DNA from: Bradyrhizobium icense | GTDB taxonomy: Bacteria > Pseudomonadota > Alphaproteobacteria > Rhizobiales > Xanthobacteraceae | Direction of reading: 5' to 3' | Length of the DNA: 64,000 bases | Assembly: GCF_001693385.1 (NCBI RefSeq) | Contig: NZ_CP016428.1 | Span: forward strand, 6,820,001 to 6,884,000 | Shown: positions 19,864 through 28,759 of the stretch, piece after piece | How the letters are laid out: every line of letters begins with the position of its first letter | Numbering within the stretch: the first letter of the stretch is position 1 | Translations under genes and position numbers: made by a program | The notes under the pieces: generated by a model | What the model was told of the DNA's origin: nothing | The model's input: only the letters and a program-made list of their open reading frames with translations | Database searches by the model: none

Positions 19864-19937
19864 ATCTCATAAGCGTTTTCGAGCGAAGTGGTCTTCCGGT
19901 TCGCTTAAAGAAAACGCGTCTTGCTGAGGAAGTGAAT

Positions 19938-19969
19938 GAGGGGCTCGGCGCGAATACGCCGGGCCCCTC
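19938..19969 (+). terminator. Hairpin terminator between rnpB and the hydrolase gene
   Basis: GAGGGGC and GCCCCTC arms enclose a second stem CGGCG/CGCCG around a six-base loop. ATTTTC follows at 19973-19978. It lies 75 bases after rnpB and 52 bases before the end of the convergent hydrolase gene, so it can serve both. Confidence 0.6.
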
Positions 19970-20020
19970 GCCATTTTCGATCAGAACCTGTAGCGAGCGA
20001 GGCGCTCGCGCGTAACAATC

Positions 20021-20749
20021 TCAATCGCGCCCAGCTTCTCCGATCGCCTGTGCCAGCCGCGCCGGATTGCTGAAGAACATTTCATGGCTGCCGTCGCATT
20101 CGACCAGGCGAAACAGGCCCAGCCGCTCCGACAAGCGCGGATGCCATGGCAGGCCGTGCGGCAAAGCAATGTCCTGCCGGCAGTTGACATAGGACTTGCC
20201 GACCGGCAGTTCCGCCAAGGGGCGCTTCAGCGCGATCTTGTCGGTGAACGTCTTGTACGGATGCAGATTGAGTCTGGCGTAGGCGGCTTTCGCCAGTTCA
20301 AGATCGGCGTCGTTGATGAAGGCATCGCGCCAGATTTCGAACGGCAGCATCACGGCGTTGTTGTTGGCAGCCGCCACCGCATCGAACAGCCCGACATAAT
20401 GCGGCGGTACCATGTCGTTGAGACACTGCCCGTCCAAGGGCACGAAGGCGTTGACATAAACCAGGCGTTTGATCCTGTCCGTCAGACGGTCCGCGACACC
20501 TGAAATTACCATCCCGCCATAGGAGTGGCCGACCAGCCTGATGTCGCGCAGATTATTCGCCTCGATGTAAGCGCCGACAGACGAGATCGCCTGCTCGAGT
20601 CCTGTTTTCTCGCGATCGTCATCCTTGTTGTTGCCGGCGATCGTCGGGCAATGCACGACATGGCCGCTTTTGCGAAGATGTCCTGCCACCGCTTCCATCT
20701 CGGCGCCGGTATGCCACGCGCCGTGAACAAGAACATAGATGTCTGACAT
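20021..20749 (-). CDS. Alpha/beta hydrolase (esterase/hydroxynitrile-lyase-like)
   Basis: The 242-residue cytoplasmic protein has the oxyanion strand IYVLVHGAWHTG, the nucleophile elbow GHSYGG with Ser76, and a C-terminal histidine in DGSHEMFF. This pattern fits the salicylate-esterase/hydroxynitrile-lyase branch of the alpha/beta hydrolases. The substrate is unknown. A second paralogue with the same architecture lies at 21890-22603, with an AraC-family gene between them on the same strand. The three may be one regulated unit (inference). The ATG at 20749 is preceded by a GGGGGGAGACGG-type ribosome site. Confidence 0.85.
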   Translation of the reverse strand: MSDIYVLVHGAWHTGAEMEAVAGHLRKSGHVVHCPTIAGNNKDDDREKTGLEQAISSVGAYIEANNLRDIRLVGHSYGGMVISGVADRLTDRIKRLVYVNAFVPLDGQCLNDMVPPHYVGLFDAVAAANNNAVMLPFEIWRDAFINDADLELAKAAYARLNLHPYKTFTDKIALKRPLAELPVGKSYVNCRQDIALPHGLPWHPRLSERLGLFRLVECDGSHEMFFSNPARLAQAIGEAGRD

Positions 20750-20849
20750 TCCGTCTCCCCCCGATTTTCTGGAAAGCAGACATTGATGGGGACGCCTTTT
20801 CCCGGATGGCCGGATTCGGCCACCGCCATCGCCGGATTACGCCAGGCCT

Positions 20850-21815
20850 CTAGCGCTGCTGCCGGAAGGCGCCCGGCGTCATGCCGAGATATCTGCGGCA
20901 TTGCCGGATGAAGTGGGATGGATCGGACAGACCGACGCGCAGCCCGATTCCGCCGACGCTGATGCGATCGAACCGCGGCTCGCTCAGCATCCTGCGCGCC
21001 GCCGCCATGCGGCAATCGTTGAGCAAGCCGCTGAACGTCAGGCCCGCTCTGTTGAGACAGCGGTGCAGGGTTCGCTCGGAGACGTGCAGATGATCGGCGA
21101 CGGTCGCAGCCGTCAATCCCGGTTCGGCATAGCGCAACCGGATGACGCGGCCGATCTGGTCCAACAGCCTCGCGGCATCGCGTTGCTCGGAGGGCGCCGC
21201 CGGAATCTCACTCCCCAACCCAAGCGCCAGCAGCGCTCCAAGCTGGTCGGTCAAAACCTGCGCCGGTAGCGGTTGCTCGATCGCCAGTTGAGGCGTCAAC
21301 TGGCGGGCAAATGTGCTGAGCGCCGCGCCCCAGCCGGCGCGCCCGTCAATACGCTGTCCGATGCGCCGCTCCGGATCGGTGATCCAGGATTCGACCCACG
21401 GAATCGGAAGCTCCAGCGACAGCGTGTTTGAAGTTACCGGAAAGTTGAACTCATAGCAGCGCCGGGAGTCCAGCAGCACGAGATCGCCGGGCTGCAGGCG
21501 CGACGCATGGCCGTTCTGCATGGCGGTCCAGTCATTGTCGGTCTTGCACAGCAGGTAATAGTAGTTCGACGCGCTGCGCGCGAGGCTGGCTTTCCTGCGG
21601 TAGACGTGCTGCGCCGAGCCCTCGACCCGGTTGATGCCGATCGTGTCGAGTTGCCCGCGCTGAACGGAGCAGTCGAAGCCCGACCGCACCGGCGTCGTGA
21701 TGTCCATTTCAAGAAAGCATTCGCAGACGGCGCCGATCCAATAGTCCAGGCGCCGTTCCGGCTCTACCAGGCCGGTCGACCACGTCTCGATGACTGAAGT
21801 CGTTCTGGCCGCCAT
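20850..21815 (-). CDS. AraC-family transcriptional regulator with FeaR-type ligand-binding domain
   Basis: The 321-residue protein has an N-terminal AraC-binding-like domain (PF14525 type: WSTGLVEPERRLDYWIGAVCECF ... LQPGDLVLLDSRRCYEF split over residues 13-125) and two C-terminal helix-turn-helix motifs: LTAATVADHLHVSERTLHRC and FDRISVGGIGLRVGLSDPSH, ending in FIRQCRRYLGMTPGAFR. Regulators of this type respond to small aromatic or amine compounds. It sits between two paralogous hydrolase genes on the same strand and is a natural candidate to control them. Confidence 0.88.
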   Translation of the reverse strand: MAARTTSVIETWSTGLVEPERRLDYWIGAVCECFLEMDITTPVRSGFDCSVQRGQLDTIGINRVEGSAQHVYRRKASLARSASNYYYLLCKTDNDWTAMQNGHASRLQPGDLVLLDSRRCYEFNFPVTSNTLSLELPIPWVESWITDPERRIGQRIDGRAGWGAALSTFARQLTPQLAIEQPLPAQVLTDQLGALLALGLGSEIPAAPSEQRDAARLLDQIGRVIRLRYAEPGLTAATVADHLHVSERTLHRCLNRAGLTFSGLLNDCRMAAARRMLSEPRFDRISVGGIGLRVGLSDPSHFIRQCRRYLGMTPGAFRQQR

Positions 21816-21889
21816 GGCCCTGCCTCCGCGATCGATGTCGACTACCGGTTGGCTAGCTTGTTAGGCACACCGTGGAGAGTCAATCCGAG

Positions 21890-22603
21890 CTACGCCACGA
21901 TCTTTTGCAGCAGCGCCATCAGCGCTTCCGGCGCGGTGACATTCGGCGAATGGCTGGCGTCGATCTCGTGATAGCTCCAGGCGGGATCGCCCTTCGTCAT
22001 CCTGGCGAACGGCCCAAAAGTATCGGCTGGCGTGATGCGGGTGGCGTAGATGTAGCTGCGCGGCAGGGTCAGCGCGCCGCCCTGCAGCTTGAGCCTGGTC
22101 TCGAAACATTTGATCGGCATGTCGACGCGGCGCGCGCTGAGCCATTCGACGTCGGCGGGCGAAGTATCCGGCGGCGTCGGGTTTGGCGGCACGCGCCAGC
22201 CGTCGCCGGTCTTGGCCAACTCCTCCATCCGCGCCCGCGCCGCCTCGTTCAGATCGAGCAGCGATTGCCCGTCCTGCGGCACGAAAGCGTCGATATAGAT
22301 GAGCTGCTTGACCTTGTCGCGCGCCCGGTCGGCGACGCCGGTCGCGACCATGCCGCCATAGCTGTGGCCGATCAGCACGAAGTCTCGCAGGTCTTCATAC
22401 TCGATGACGTGCAAAACGTCTTCGATATGCGAATTGAGATCGATCGCGGGATGCGCCAGATGCGCGCGCTCGCCGAGGCCGGTGTAGGTCGGCGTAACCA
22501 GGCGATGCCCGGCCGCCTGCGTCAGCGGATGCATCTTCTTCCAGGCCCAACCCGCGGACCACGCGCCGTGACAGACGAGGAAGGTTTTCGAAGTTGCGCT
22601 CAT
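21890..22603 (-). CDS. Alpha/beta hydrolase, paralogue of the gene at 20021
   Basis: From the ATG at 22603 (MSATSKTFLVCHGAWSAGWA) the protein has 237 residues, with the nucleophile elbow GHSYGG (Ser81), the segment QLIYIDAFVPQDGQSL and the late histidine in IDASHSPN. The same landmarks at matching positions in the 20021-20749 protein (GHSYGG, YVNAFVPLDGQ, GSHEMFF) show that the two are paralogues. The upstream in-frame extension was rejected because it reads through a type B repeat. The stop codon lies 74 bases before the AraC gene. Confidence 0.85.
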   Translation of the reverse strand: MSATSKTFLVCHGAWSAGWAWKKMHPLTQAAGHRLVTPTYTGLGERAHLAHPAIDLNSHIEDVLHVIEYEDLRDFVLIGHSYGGMVATGVADRARDKVKQLIYIDAFVPQDGQSLLDLNEAARARMEELAKTGDGWRVPPNPTPPDTSPADVEWLSARRVDMPIKCFETRLKLQGGALTLPRSYIYATRITPADTFGPFARMTKGDPAWSYHEIDASHSPNVTAPEALMALLQKIVA

Positions 22604-22696
22604 CGGCCCGTTTCCCACCAAGTTATTGTTGAAGGCTTGGATTGCGATAGTACCAGTCCGTCGCCTCGTGTAAACGTGGCCGCAAATTTCAACGTC

Positions 22697-22776
22697 GTCA
22701 TTCCGGGACGCAGCGAAGATGCGAACCCGGAATCTCGAGATTCCGGGTCTGGTCCTTCGGACCATCCCGGAATGAC
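22697..22776. repeat. Intergenic palindromic repeat, type B
   Basis: Inverted ends GTCATTCCGGGA and TCCCGGAATGAC enclose the CGAACCCGGAATCTCGAGAT core seen at 8188-8266. It lies between the divergent hydrolase and TauE/SafE genes and may leave little room for separate promoters. Confidence 0.85.
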
Positions 22777-22792
22777 GGGAGGAAAGAGAAGC

Positions 22793-23536
22793 GTGGACCT
22801 AACCACCTACGCGATCTTATTGGCCGGCGCGCTCGCCGGCGGTTTTGTCTCCGGACTTTCCGGTTTCGGCACGGCGGTGATGGCGCTGGGGATCTGGCTT
22901 TACATCTTGCCGCCGGCCATTGCCGTGCCGCTGGTCCTGATCTGCTCGGTCAGTTCGCAGATCTCGACGCTGCCGTCGATGTGGAAAGTTCTCGACTTCA
23001 AGCTGGCCGGACCGTTCGTCGCCGGCGGTCTTGTCGGCATGCCGATCGGGGCGCTGCTGGTCGCGCGCGCCGACCCGCAAAACTTCAAGCTCAGCGTCGG
23101 CGTGATGCTGCTGGTGTTTCCCACCGCGCTCTATTTCATCCGAAAGCCGATGGCCTTCCGCTTTGGCGGCCGGCCGGCAGACGCAGCCATCGGATTTGCC
23201 GGCGGCATCCTCGGCGGCCTCGCCGGCCTGTCGGGCCCGCTGCCGACCCTGTGGGCCAGCATCCGCGGCTGGACCAAGGACCAGCGCCGCGGCGTTTTCC
23301 AGATCTTCAACGGCAGCGTGCTCGGCGCCGCGCTCATCCTGCAGATCGCCAGCGGTTTCGTTAAATGGGACGTGTTCTGGCTGGCGATGCTGGCGCTGCC
23401 CGGCACGCTGATCGGCGCCCGTCTTGGCATGCGCACCTATCATGCCCTCAATGACCGAAACTTCTACGACGTCGTGCTGGCTCTCTTGTTTCTGTCGGGA
23501 ATCGGATTGGTATGGAGCAGCATTGCTCCGAGATAG
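22793..23536 (+). CDS. Sulfite exporter TauE/SafE family membrane protein
   Basis: The 247-residue protein starts at GTG 22793, with GGGAGGAAAG a few bases upstream; an ATG at 22772 lies inside the repeat and was rejected. It has about eight hydrophobic helices. The two TauE halves show the repeated glycine-rich motif: GGFVSGLSGFGTAVMALG near the N-terminus and GGILGGLAGLSGPLPTLW in the middle. Members export sulfonates, sulfite or organic anions, but the substrate cannot be told from sequence. The EamA gene follows 72 bases later on the same strand. Confidence 0.87.
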   Translation: MDLTTYAILLAGALAGGFVSGLSGFGTAVMALGIWLYILPPAIAVPLVLICSVSSQISTLPSMWKVLDFKLAGPFVAGGLVGMPIGALLVARADPQNFKLSVGVMLLVFPTALYFIRKPMAFRFGGRPADAAIGFAGGILGGLAGLSGPLPTLWASIRGWTKDQRRGVFQIFNGSVLGAALILQIASGFVKWDVFWLAMLALPGTLIGARLGMRTYHALNDRNFYDVVLALLFLSGIGLVWSSIAPR

Positions 23537-23608
23537 CCGCGCATAGCCGCCATGTGCTCCGAGTAGATTGCTGTACGCTGACCTGCAAAGCGGCTAACCA
23601 ATCGCGTC

Positions 23609-24541
23609 ATGAGCTCCCCTGCTTCACGCGAGCGCCTCGGCCTGTTGCTGGGCTTCATCGGCATGGCGATCTTCGGCGGCACGCTGCCGGCGACGCGGAT
23701 TGCGGTTGCTGAAATTGATCCGATTGCACTGACCGCGCTACGCACCGCGATCGCCGGACTGTGCTCGCTGGCGCTCGTTCTCGTGTTGCGCCGACCGCTG
23801 CCGCCCCGCGCCTTGTGGCCGCAACTCGTGGTCGCCATGCTCTGTGTCGCGGTCCTGTTTCCGCTGTTGATGTCGATGGGGATGCAGAGGGTCGACGCCT
23901 CGCATGGCGGCGTGGTGCTGGGCGTGCTGCCGATCGCCACTGCGCTGGTCGCCGTCGCCATCACCCATGAGCGGCCGCGGCCGCTGTTCTGGATCGCTTC
24001 GGTCGCCGGCGCCGGGCTGGTGATCGCATTCGCATTGCGGCAAGGCGGCGGCGCGCTGGTCGCCGGTGATTTATTCCTGTTTGCATCGGTCGCCGTCGCC
24101 GCGATCGGCTACGCATTCTCCGGCCGGCTCACCTCGCAAATGCCTGGCTGGGAGGTGATAAGCTGGATTCTGGTCATTGCACTGCCGCTGTCGATCCCGG
24201 CAGCCGTGCTGACCATGCCCGCCGATATCAGCCACATCGCCCTGAAGCCCTGGCTCGGCCTGCTCTACGTCGCACTGTTCTCGCAATGGATCGGCTTCTT
24301 CGCGTGGAATGCGGGGCTCGCGATGGGCGGCATCGCGCGGGTCTCGCAGATCCAGCTGCTGCAGCCCTTCGTCACCTTTGCGCTGGCGGCGTTTTTCAAC
24401 GACGAGACCATCACGCTGCAGATCGTGCTGTTCGCCGCCGCCGTCGTGGTGACGGTCGCCATCTCGACGCGCACGCGGGCCAAAGCGGCTCCATCGGTGC
24501 CGCAGCGGAATCGCGAGCCGCCTCAGCTCGCGGCGTCCTGA
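23609..24541 (+). CDS. EamA/DMT-family transporter (ten-helix permease)
   Basis: The 310-residue protein has two EamA repeats of five helices each: IGMAIFGGTLPATRIAVAEI with ALTALRTAIAGLC in the first half, and GDLFLFASVAVAAIGYAFSG with LFSQWIGFFAWNAGLAMGG and LQPFVTFALAAFF in the second. Such permeases export amino acids, nucleosides or drugs; the substrate is not predictable. Its 3' end overlaps the convergent small gene at 24523 by 19 bases. Confidence 0.87.
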   Translation: MSSPASRERLGLLLGFIGMAIFGGTLPATRIAVAEIDPIALTALRTAIAGLCSLALVLVLRRPLPPRALWPQLVVAMLCVAVLFPLLMSMGMQRVDASHGGVVLGVLPIATALVAVAITHERPRPLFWIASVAGAGLVIAFALRQGGGALVAGDLFLFASVAVAAIGYAFSGRLTSQMPGWEVISWILVIALPLSIPAAVLTMPADISHIALKPWLGLLYVALFSQWIGFFAWNAGLAMGGIARVSQIQLLQPFVTFALAAFFNDETITLQIVLFAAAVVVTVAISTRTRAKAAPSVPQRNREPPQLAAS

Positions 24542-24921
24542 TCGATCAGGACCGGACTTTCCGCGATCAGTTCGGCCCTGGTCTTTTCCGACTGGATGGT
24601 GCGAAGCAGGACCCTCGCGGTTTTCAGATGGTCCGCCCTTACGCAGAGCCGGATGATCTGGCTCACCGAGACGTCGCGCATGGCGTCGTCGGAGATTTTC
24701 ATGGCGACCTCGAGCGCGCATTTGATCGCGGCCTGATATCGCTCGGCTTCGGCGCTCTTCTCAATCTCAGCCTTGCGGCCGCGCAGCGTCGCCATTCTCT
24801 CGGCAATGGCGCCGGCCGCGACGCAAATCTCGCGAATCCTTTGCGCCGCCTCGATATCCCCTGCGGGCTGAACGTCGGTTCCCCAGACCTCCGGCGGCCG
24901 ATTCCTTCGAAACCAGCGCAT
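24523..24921 (-). CDS. Conserved hypothetical protein, 132 residues
   Basis: The protein starts MRWFRRNRPPEVWG and is mainly alpha-helical by composition, with heptad-like stretches such as AIAERMATLRGRKAEIEK and AERYQAAIKCALEVAMK. No known domain was recognised. It has a good GAGGAG ribosome site eight bases before ATG 24921 and codon use like its neighbours, so it is probably real. It converges on and overlaps the EamA gene by 19 bases, and lies 67 bases downstream of the ABC transporter gene on the same strand, possibly in the same transcript. Confidence 0.6.
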   Translation of the reverse strand: MRWFRRNRPPEVWGTDVQPAGDIEAAQRIREICVAAGAIAERMATLRGRKAEIEKSAEAERYQAAIKCALEVAMKISDDAMRDVSVSQIIRLCVRADHLKTARVLLRTIQSEKTRAELIAESPVLIDQDAAS

Positions 24922-24988
24922 CGCGCGAGCTCCTCTCGATGCCGGAAAACATATTCCGACATCGATCGGGTTCGCAACTATACGGCCC

Positions 24989-26791
24989 TCACTCCGCCGC
25001 CGAAATGCGGCCGAACTCGGTCGCCTGCAGCTCGAACAGCCCGCGATAGATGCCGCCGGGACGCGCGGTCAGCGCCGCGTGTGTGCCCTGCTCGACGATC
25101 TCGCCGCGGTCGAACACCAGGATGCGGTCGAGGCTACGCACCGTCGACAGGCGGTGCGCGATCACGATCGAGGTGCGTCCCTTCATCAGCCGCTCCATCG
25201 CCTGCTGGATCAGCGCTTCCGATTCCGAATCGAGGCTTGAGGTTGCCTCGTCCAGGATCAAGACCGGCGCGTCCGCCAGGAACGCGCGCGCCAACGCGAC
25301 GCGCTGCCGCTCGCCGCCCGACAGCTTGACACCGCGTTCGCCGACCAGCGTGCCGTAACCTTTCGGCAGCCGCAGGATGAAGTCATGCGCGTTGGCGAGC
25401 CGCGCCGCCTGCTCGATCGCCGCCATGCTGGCGCCCGGCCGGCCATAGGCGATGTTCTCGGCAAGCGTACGGTGAAACAGGATCGGCTCCTGCTGCACGA
25501 TCGCGATCTGGCTACGCAGCGATTGCTGCATGGCCAGCGCGATATCCTGGCCGTCGATCAGGATCTTGCCGCCGCCGATGTCGTAGAGCCGCTGTACCAG
25601 CTTGACGAAAGTGGTCTTGCCGGAGCCGGAGCGGCCGACCAGGCCGACCCTTTCGCCGGCGCGGATCTCCACCGACAGACCGTCATATAACGGCACGCGA
25701 TGGCCGCCATAATGGAACGTCACGTTGTCGAACACGATGCGGCCGCCCTGGATGTCGATCGGCTTCGCATCCGGCGCGTCGGCAATGCCGATCGGCTCGT
25801 CGTGAATCGCGACCAGCTCCTCCATGTCGTTGACCGAACGCTGCAGGTTGTTGATGTGCATGCCGACGTCGCGCAAGTAGGCGTGGATGATGTAGTAGCT
25901 GGTCAGCACATAGGTGACGTCGCCCGGCGTGGCGCGGCCGCCGATCCACAACAGGATCGCGCCGCCGATCACCGACGCGCGGAAGCACAACAGCACCGCG
26001 AGTTGCGCCGTCGAGGTGTAGTTGTAGCGGTACCACGTCCGCCGCACGCGCGTGCGCCAGCGTCCGACGACGCCGGCCAGCCGCGCGTCCTCGCGGGCCT
26101 CCGCGCCGAACGATTTCACCACCGCGTTGCAGGTCAAGGCATCCGCCAGCGTGCCGCCGACCTTGGTGTCCCAGGCGTTGGAGACGCGCGCGGCCGGCGC
26201 GATGTAGTTCATCGAGAACGCCATCGTCATCGAGACGTAGATCACCGTGCCGACCGCGATGACCGCGCCGAGCACCGGCCAGTGCAACCCGAGCAGTATC
26301 ATCGAGCCGACCAGCACCAGGAGTGAGGGCAGCAGCGCCATCAAGATGGTGTCGTTGAGCAGGTCGAGCGCCCACATGCCGCGCGTAATCTTGCGCACGG
26401 TCGAGCCGGCAAACGAGTTGGCGTGCCAGTCGGTCGAGAAGCGCTGTACGCGCGCGAAAGCGTCGCGCGACACGTCGGACATCGTCTTCAGCGTGAACGG
26501 CACGATGGCTTGCAGGCCGGTCAGACGCAGGATCATCGATATGAGTCCGAGCGCGACGATCCCGCCGAAGGCCACGAACGCAGCCTGTCGCGCCGCCGGG
26601 TCGGAAGTGCCCAGCGTCAACGCATCGATCAGCCGGCCGGAGAATATCGGCATGAAAAGGTCGGCCGCGGTTGCCCCCAGCAGGCCGCCGGTTACGACGG
26701 CGGCGCGGCCGGGCTGCTGCAGCCAGTGGCGGAACACGAACGGGATCACCACGCGTATCGCCGCGGGTCGTTTTTCTGTTTGAACGGTCAT
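24989..26791 (-). CDS. ABC exporter, fused permease and ATPase (MsbA/HlyB type)
   Basis: The 600-residue half-transporter has a six-helix membrane domain (residues about 20-320) and a nucleotide-binding domain. The latter shows Walker A GLVGRSGSGKTT, Q-loop IVQQEPILFHRT, signature LSGGERQRVALARAF, Walker B PVLILDEATSSLD and switch histidine IVIAHRLSTVRSL. It should dimerise to export lipids, peptides or drugs. It lies downstream of a short open frame and a hairpin (26911-27026) on the same strand that may form an attenuator. EmrAB-type efflux genes lie beyond those. Confidence 0.93.
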   Translation of the reverse strand: MTVQTEKRPAAIRVVIPFVFRHWLQQPGRAAVVTGGLLGATAADLFMPIFSGRLIDALTLGTSDPAARQAAFVAFGGIVALGLISMILRLTGLQAIVPFTLKTMSDVSRDAFARVQRFSTDWHANSFAGSTVRKITRGMWALDLLNDTILMALLPSLLVLVGSMILLGLHWPVLGAVIAVGTVIYVSMTMAFSMNYIAPAARVSNAWDTKVGGTLADALTCNAVVKSFGAEAREDARLAGVVGRWRTRVRRTWYRYNYTSTAQLAVLLCFRASVIGGAILLWIGGRATPGDVTYVLTSYYIIHAYLRDVGMHINNLQRSVNDMEELVAIHDEPIGIADAPDAKPIDIQGGRIVFDNVTFHYGGHRVPLYDGLSVEIRAGERVGLVGRSGSGKTTFVKLVQRLYDIGGGKILIDGQDIALAMQQSLRSQIAIVQQEPILFHRTLAENIAYGRPGASMAAIEQAARLANAHDFILRLPKGYGTLVGERGVKLSGGERQRVALARAFLADAPVLILDEATSSLDSESEALIQQAMERLMKGRTSIVIAHRLSTVRSLDRILVFDRGEIVEQGTHAALTARPGGIYRGLFELQATEFGRISAAE

Positions 26792-26910
26792 GGCGTCATC
26801 CGGCTGCGCGAAAGGCGCACGCCGGCTCCATCTGGGTTTTGACGCACAGACGGCCTCGAGCCGAACGCATGCGTCGTTGAAAACTGTCGTTAAGTCGTTG
26901 GGAAGCTTGG

Positions 26911-26934
26911 AAAGATCGGGCGTCAGGCCCGATC
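26911..26934 (-). terminator. Hairpin terminator-like element upstream of the ABC exporter
   Basis: The perfect stem GATCGGGC/GCCCGATC (8 bp, 5-base loop) is followed on the minus strand by TTTCC. It lies 20 bases after the stop codon of a possible leader peptide and about 125 bases before the exporter start. Confidence 0.5.
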
Positions 26935-26954
26935 AGGGCCGGTGGTGCTCGCGC

Positions 26955-27026
26955 TCAGCGACGCGACCGAAAATCCACCACGAGCATCGGACGCGAGGGC
27001 GCGATCTGCGAATACATCGAAATCAT
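26955..27026 (-). CDS. Possible leader peptide (23 residues) upstream of the ABC exporter
   Basis: A short frame starts at ATG 27026 with a strong GGGGAGA ribosome site seven bases upstream (CCGGGGAGATTTGCATG) and ends at TGA 26955. The peptide begins MISMYSQIAPSRP and ends in VVDFRSRR. It has no membrane segment and no known family. The order of leader frame, then hairpin, then exporter gene on one strand is what a translation-controlled attenuator would look like. It could also be an independent micro-protein, or chance. Confidence 0.4.
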   Translation of the reverse strand: MISMYSQIAPSRPMLVVDFRSRR

Positions 27027-27124
27027 GCAAATCTCCCCGGCTCGAGCGGCAATGCGCAGCTTATAAATGCATCGCGGGTGATTTGCAACATGACAAGGGC
27101 GTGATGTGCATCGTCACGCCACTT

Positions 27125-28708
27125 TCAATGCGCGTCACCCCCGGCCACCGCTGCGGAAGGCTTTTTCAATACCAGGACAAACAGGCTGAGGCCGAAATAG
27201 AACACCGTCAGCATGAAGAAGGCGTCGCCATAGCCCATCACGACGGCCTGGCGGTGCACGATCTGCGACAGTTGCTTCATCGCCATCAGCGCGGCATCGC
27301 CCATGCCCTGCATGCGCTGGGTCAACATGTTGAGCGTCTCGACCGCGGTGGCGTTGCCCCAGGTGACGCTGTCGTGCAGGCGCGAAATGTGCAGGTCGGT
27401 GCGTTCGTTCAGCACCTGGTTGATGACGGCCAAGCCCACCGCGCCGCCGAGATTTCGTGTCAGGTTGAACAGCCCGGAGGCGTTCTTCACCCGCTCCGGC
27501 GCCAGCGTGCCGAGCGCGATCGTATTGGTCGGCACCATCGCCAGCATCATGCCGACGCCGCGCAAGATCTGCGGCATCAGCAATTCGTAGAAATCATATT
27601 CCTTCGTGATCCAGGTCATCTGGTAGGAGCCGAGCGCGAACAGCACGAGGCCGATCGCGATCAAATAGCGCATGTCGTACTTCGCCATCAGCCGCCCGAC
27701 GATCGGCGCGGCCAGAAACATCGTGATGCCCGAGACGAACATGGTCTCGCCGATCATCAGTGGGCTATAGCCGCGCACTTCGGCGAGATAGCGCGGGTAC
27801 ATATAGGTAAGGCCGTAAAGCCCGATGCCGACGCAAAACGAGATCAGGCAGCCGACGCCGAAATTACGGTCGGTGAAGGTCCTGATGTCGACGATCGGCT
27901 CCCGCGCGCTCAGCACCCGCCAGAAGAAGGCGACTGCCGAGACCGCGCAGATCGCCGCGCACACCGCAACGGACGTATCTTCCAGCCATTGCGACTGCGG
28001 CCCCTCTTCCAGCACATATTCGAGCGTGCCGAGGAAGCCCGCCATGAACAGCAAGCCCCACCAATCGAAATGCTCGAGCAGGGCAAAGTTCGGCTTGTCG
28101 AAATCGCACAGCGCGAGCACGCCGATGGTGATGCCGATGCCGGGCACGATGTTGATGAAGAACAGCCAGTGCCACGACATCATGTCGGTGATGAATCCGC
28201 CGACGGTCGGCCCGATCGTCGGCGCCAGCGTCGCGACCAGCCCGATGATCGGGCCGACGATGTGGAACTTCGAGCGGGGAAACACCGTGTAGGCGGACGC
28301 GAACACGGTGGGGATCATGCCCGCGCCCAGAAAGCCCTGGATCGCGCGCCACAGGATCATCTGCTCGATGGTCGAGGCAAAGCCGCAGAAGAAGCTCGCG
28401 ACCGTGAAGCCGGCGGCGGAAATCGCAAACAGAAGACGCGTGCCGAACGCGCGCGACAGGAAGCCGGAGAGCGGGATCGCGATCACTTCGGCGATCAGGT
28501 AGGAGGTCTGCACCCACGACACTTCGCTGGAGCTGGCCGAAAGGCCGGCCTGAATCTGCTGCAGCGACGCCGAGACGACCTGGATGTCCAGGATCGACAT
28601 GAACATCCCGAACACCATGATGAGGAACGCAAACAGCCGCCGCGGCGGAATCCGCTCGTCGGCCGCGGCGTTCGTCATCGAGGGCGATGCGGTGGTGGCG
28701 TCAGCCAT
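27125..28708 (-). CDS. emrB: DHA2-family drug:H+ antiporter, EmrB-like
   Basis: The 527-residue protein is a 14-helix major facilitator. It shows the DHA2 motifs FGMFMSILDIQVVSASLQQI in helix 1, SFLSRAFGTRLLF-like motif A, RAIQGFLGAGMIPTVF, and the antiporter motif C stretch GLVATLAPTIGPTVGGFI with SWHWLFFINIVPG. It pumps toxic compounds out with EmrA and an outer-membrane channel. It follows the EmrA-like gene by 51 bases and should be co-transcribed with it under the divergent TetR regulator. No TolC gene is nearby. Confidence 0.93.
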   Translation of the reverse strand: MADATTASPSMTNAAADERIPPRRLFAFLIMVFGMFMSILDIQVVSASLQQIQAGLSASSSEVSWVQTSYLIAEVIAIPLSGFLSRAFGTRLLFAISAAGFTVASFFCGFASTIEQMILWRAIQGFLGAGMIPTVFASAYTVFPRSKFHIVGPIIGLVATLAPTIGPTVGGFITDMMSWHWLFFINIVPGIGITIGVLALCDFDKPNFALLEHFDWWGLLFMAGFLGTLEYVLEEGPQSQWLEDTSVAVCAAICAVSAVAFFWRVLSAREPIVDIRTFTDRNFGVGCLISFCVGIGLYGLTYMYPRYLAEVRGYSPLMIGETMFVSGITMFLAAPIVGRLMAKYDMRYLIAIGLVLFALGSYQMTWITKEYDFYELLMPQILRGVGMMLAMVPTNTIALGTLAPERVKNASGLFNLTRNLGGAVGLAVINQVLNERTDLHISRLHDSVTWGNATAVETLNMLTQRMQGMGDAALMAMKQLSQIVHRQAVVMGYGDAFFMLTVFYFGLSLFVLVLKKPSAAVAGGDAH

Positions 28709-28759
28709 GATCAGCTCGGCACAGGCCCCGGGCGTTTCGCCCGGAGGATTGAGAAAGAA

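Noticed and set aside
21872..22771. Upstream extension of the TauE/SafE frame
   Set aside because: The extension is antisense to the hydrolase gene and a type B repeat; the membrane protein proper begins at GTG 22793 with its own ribosome site.
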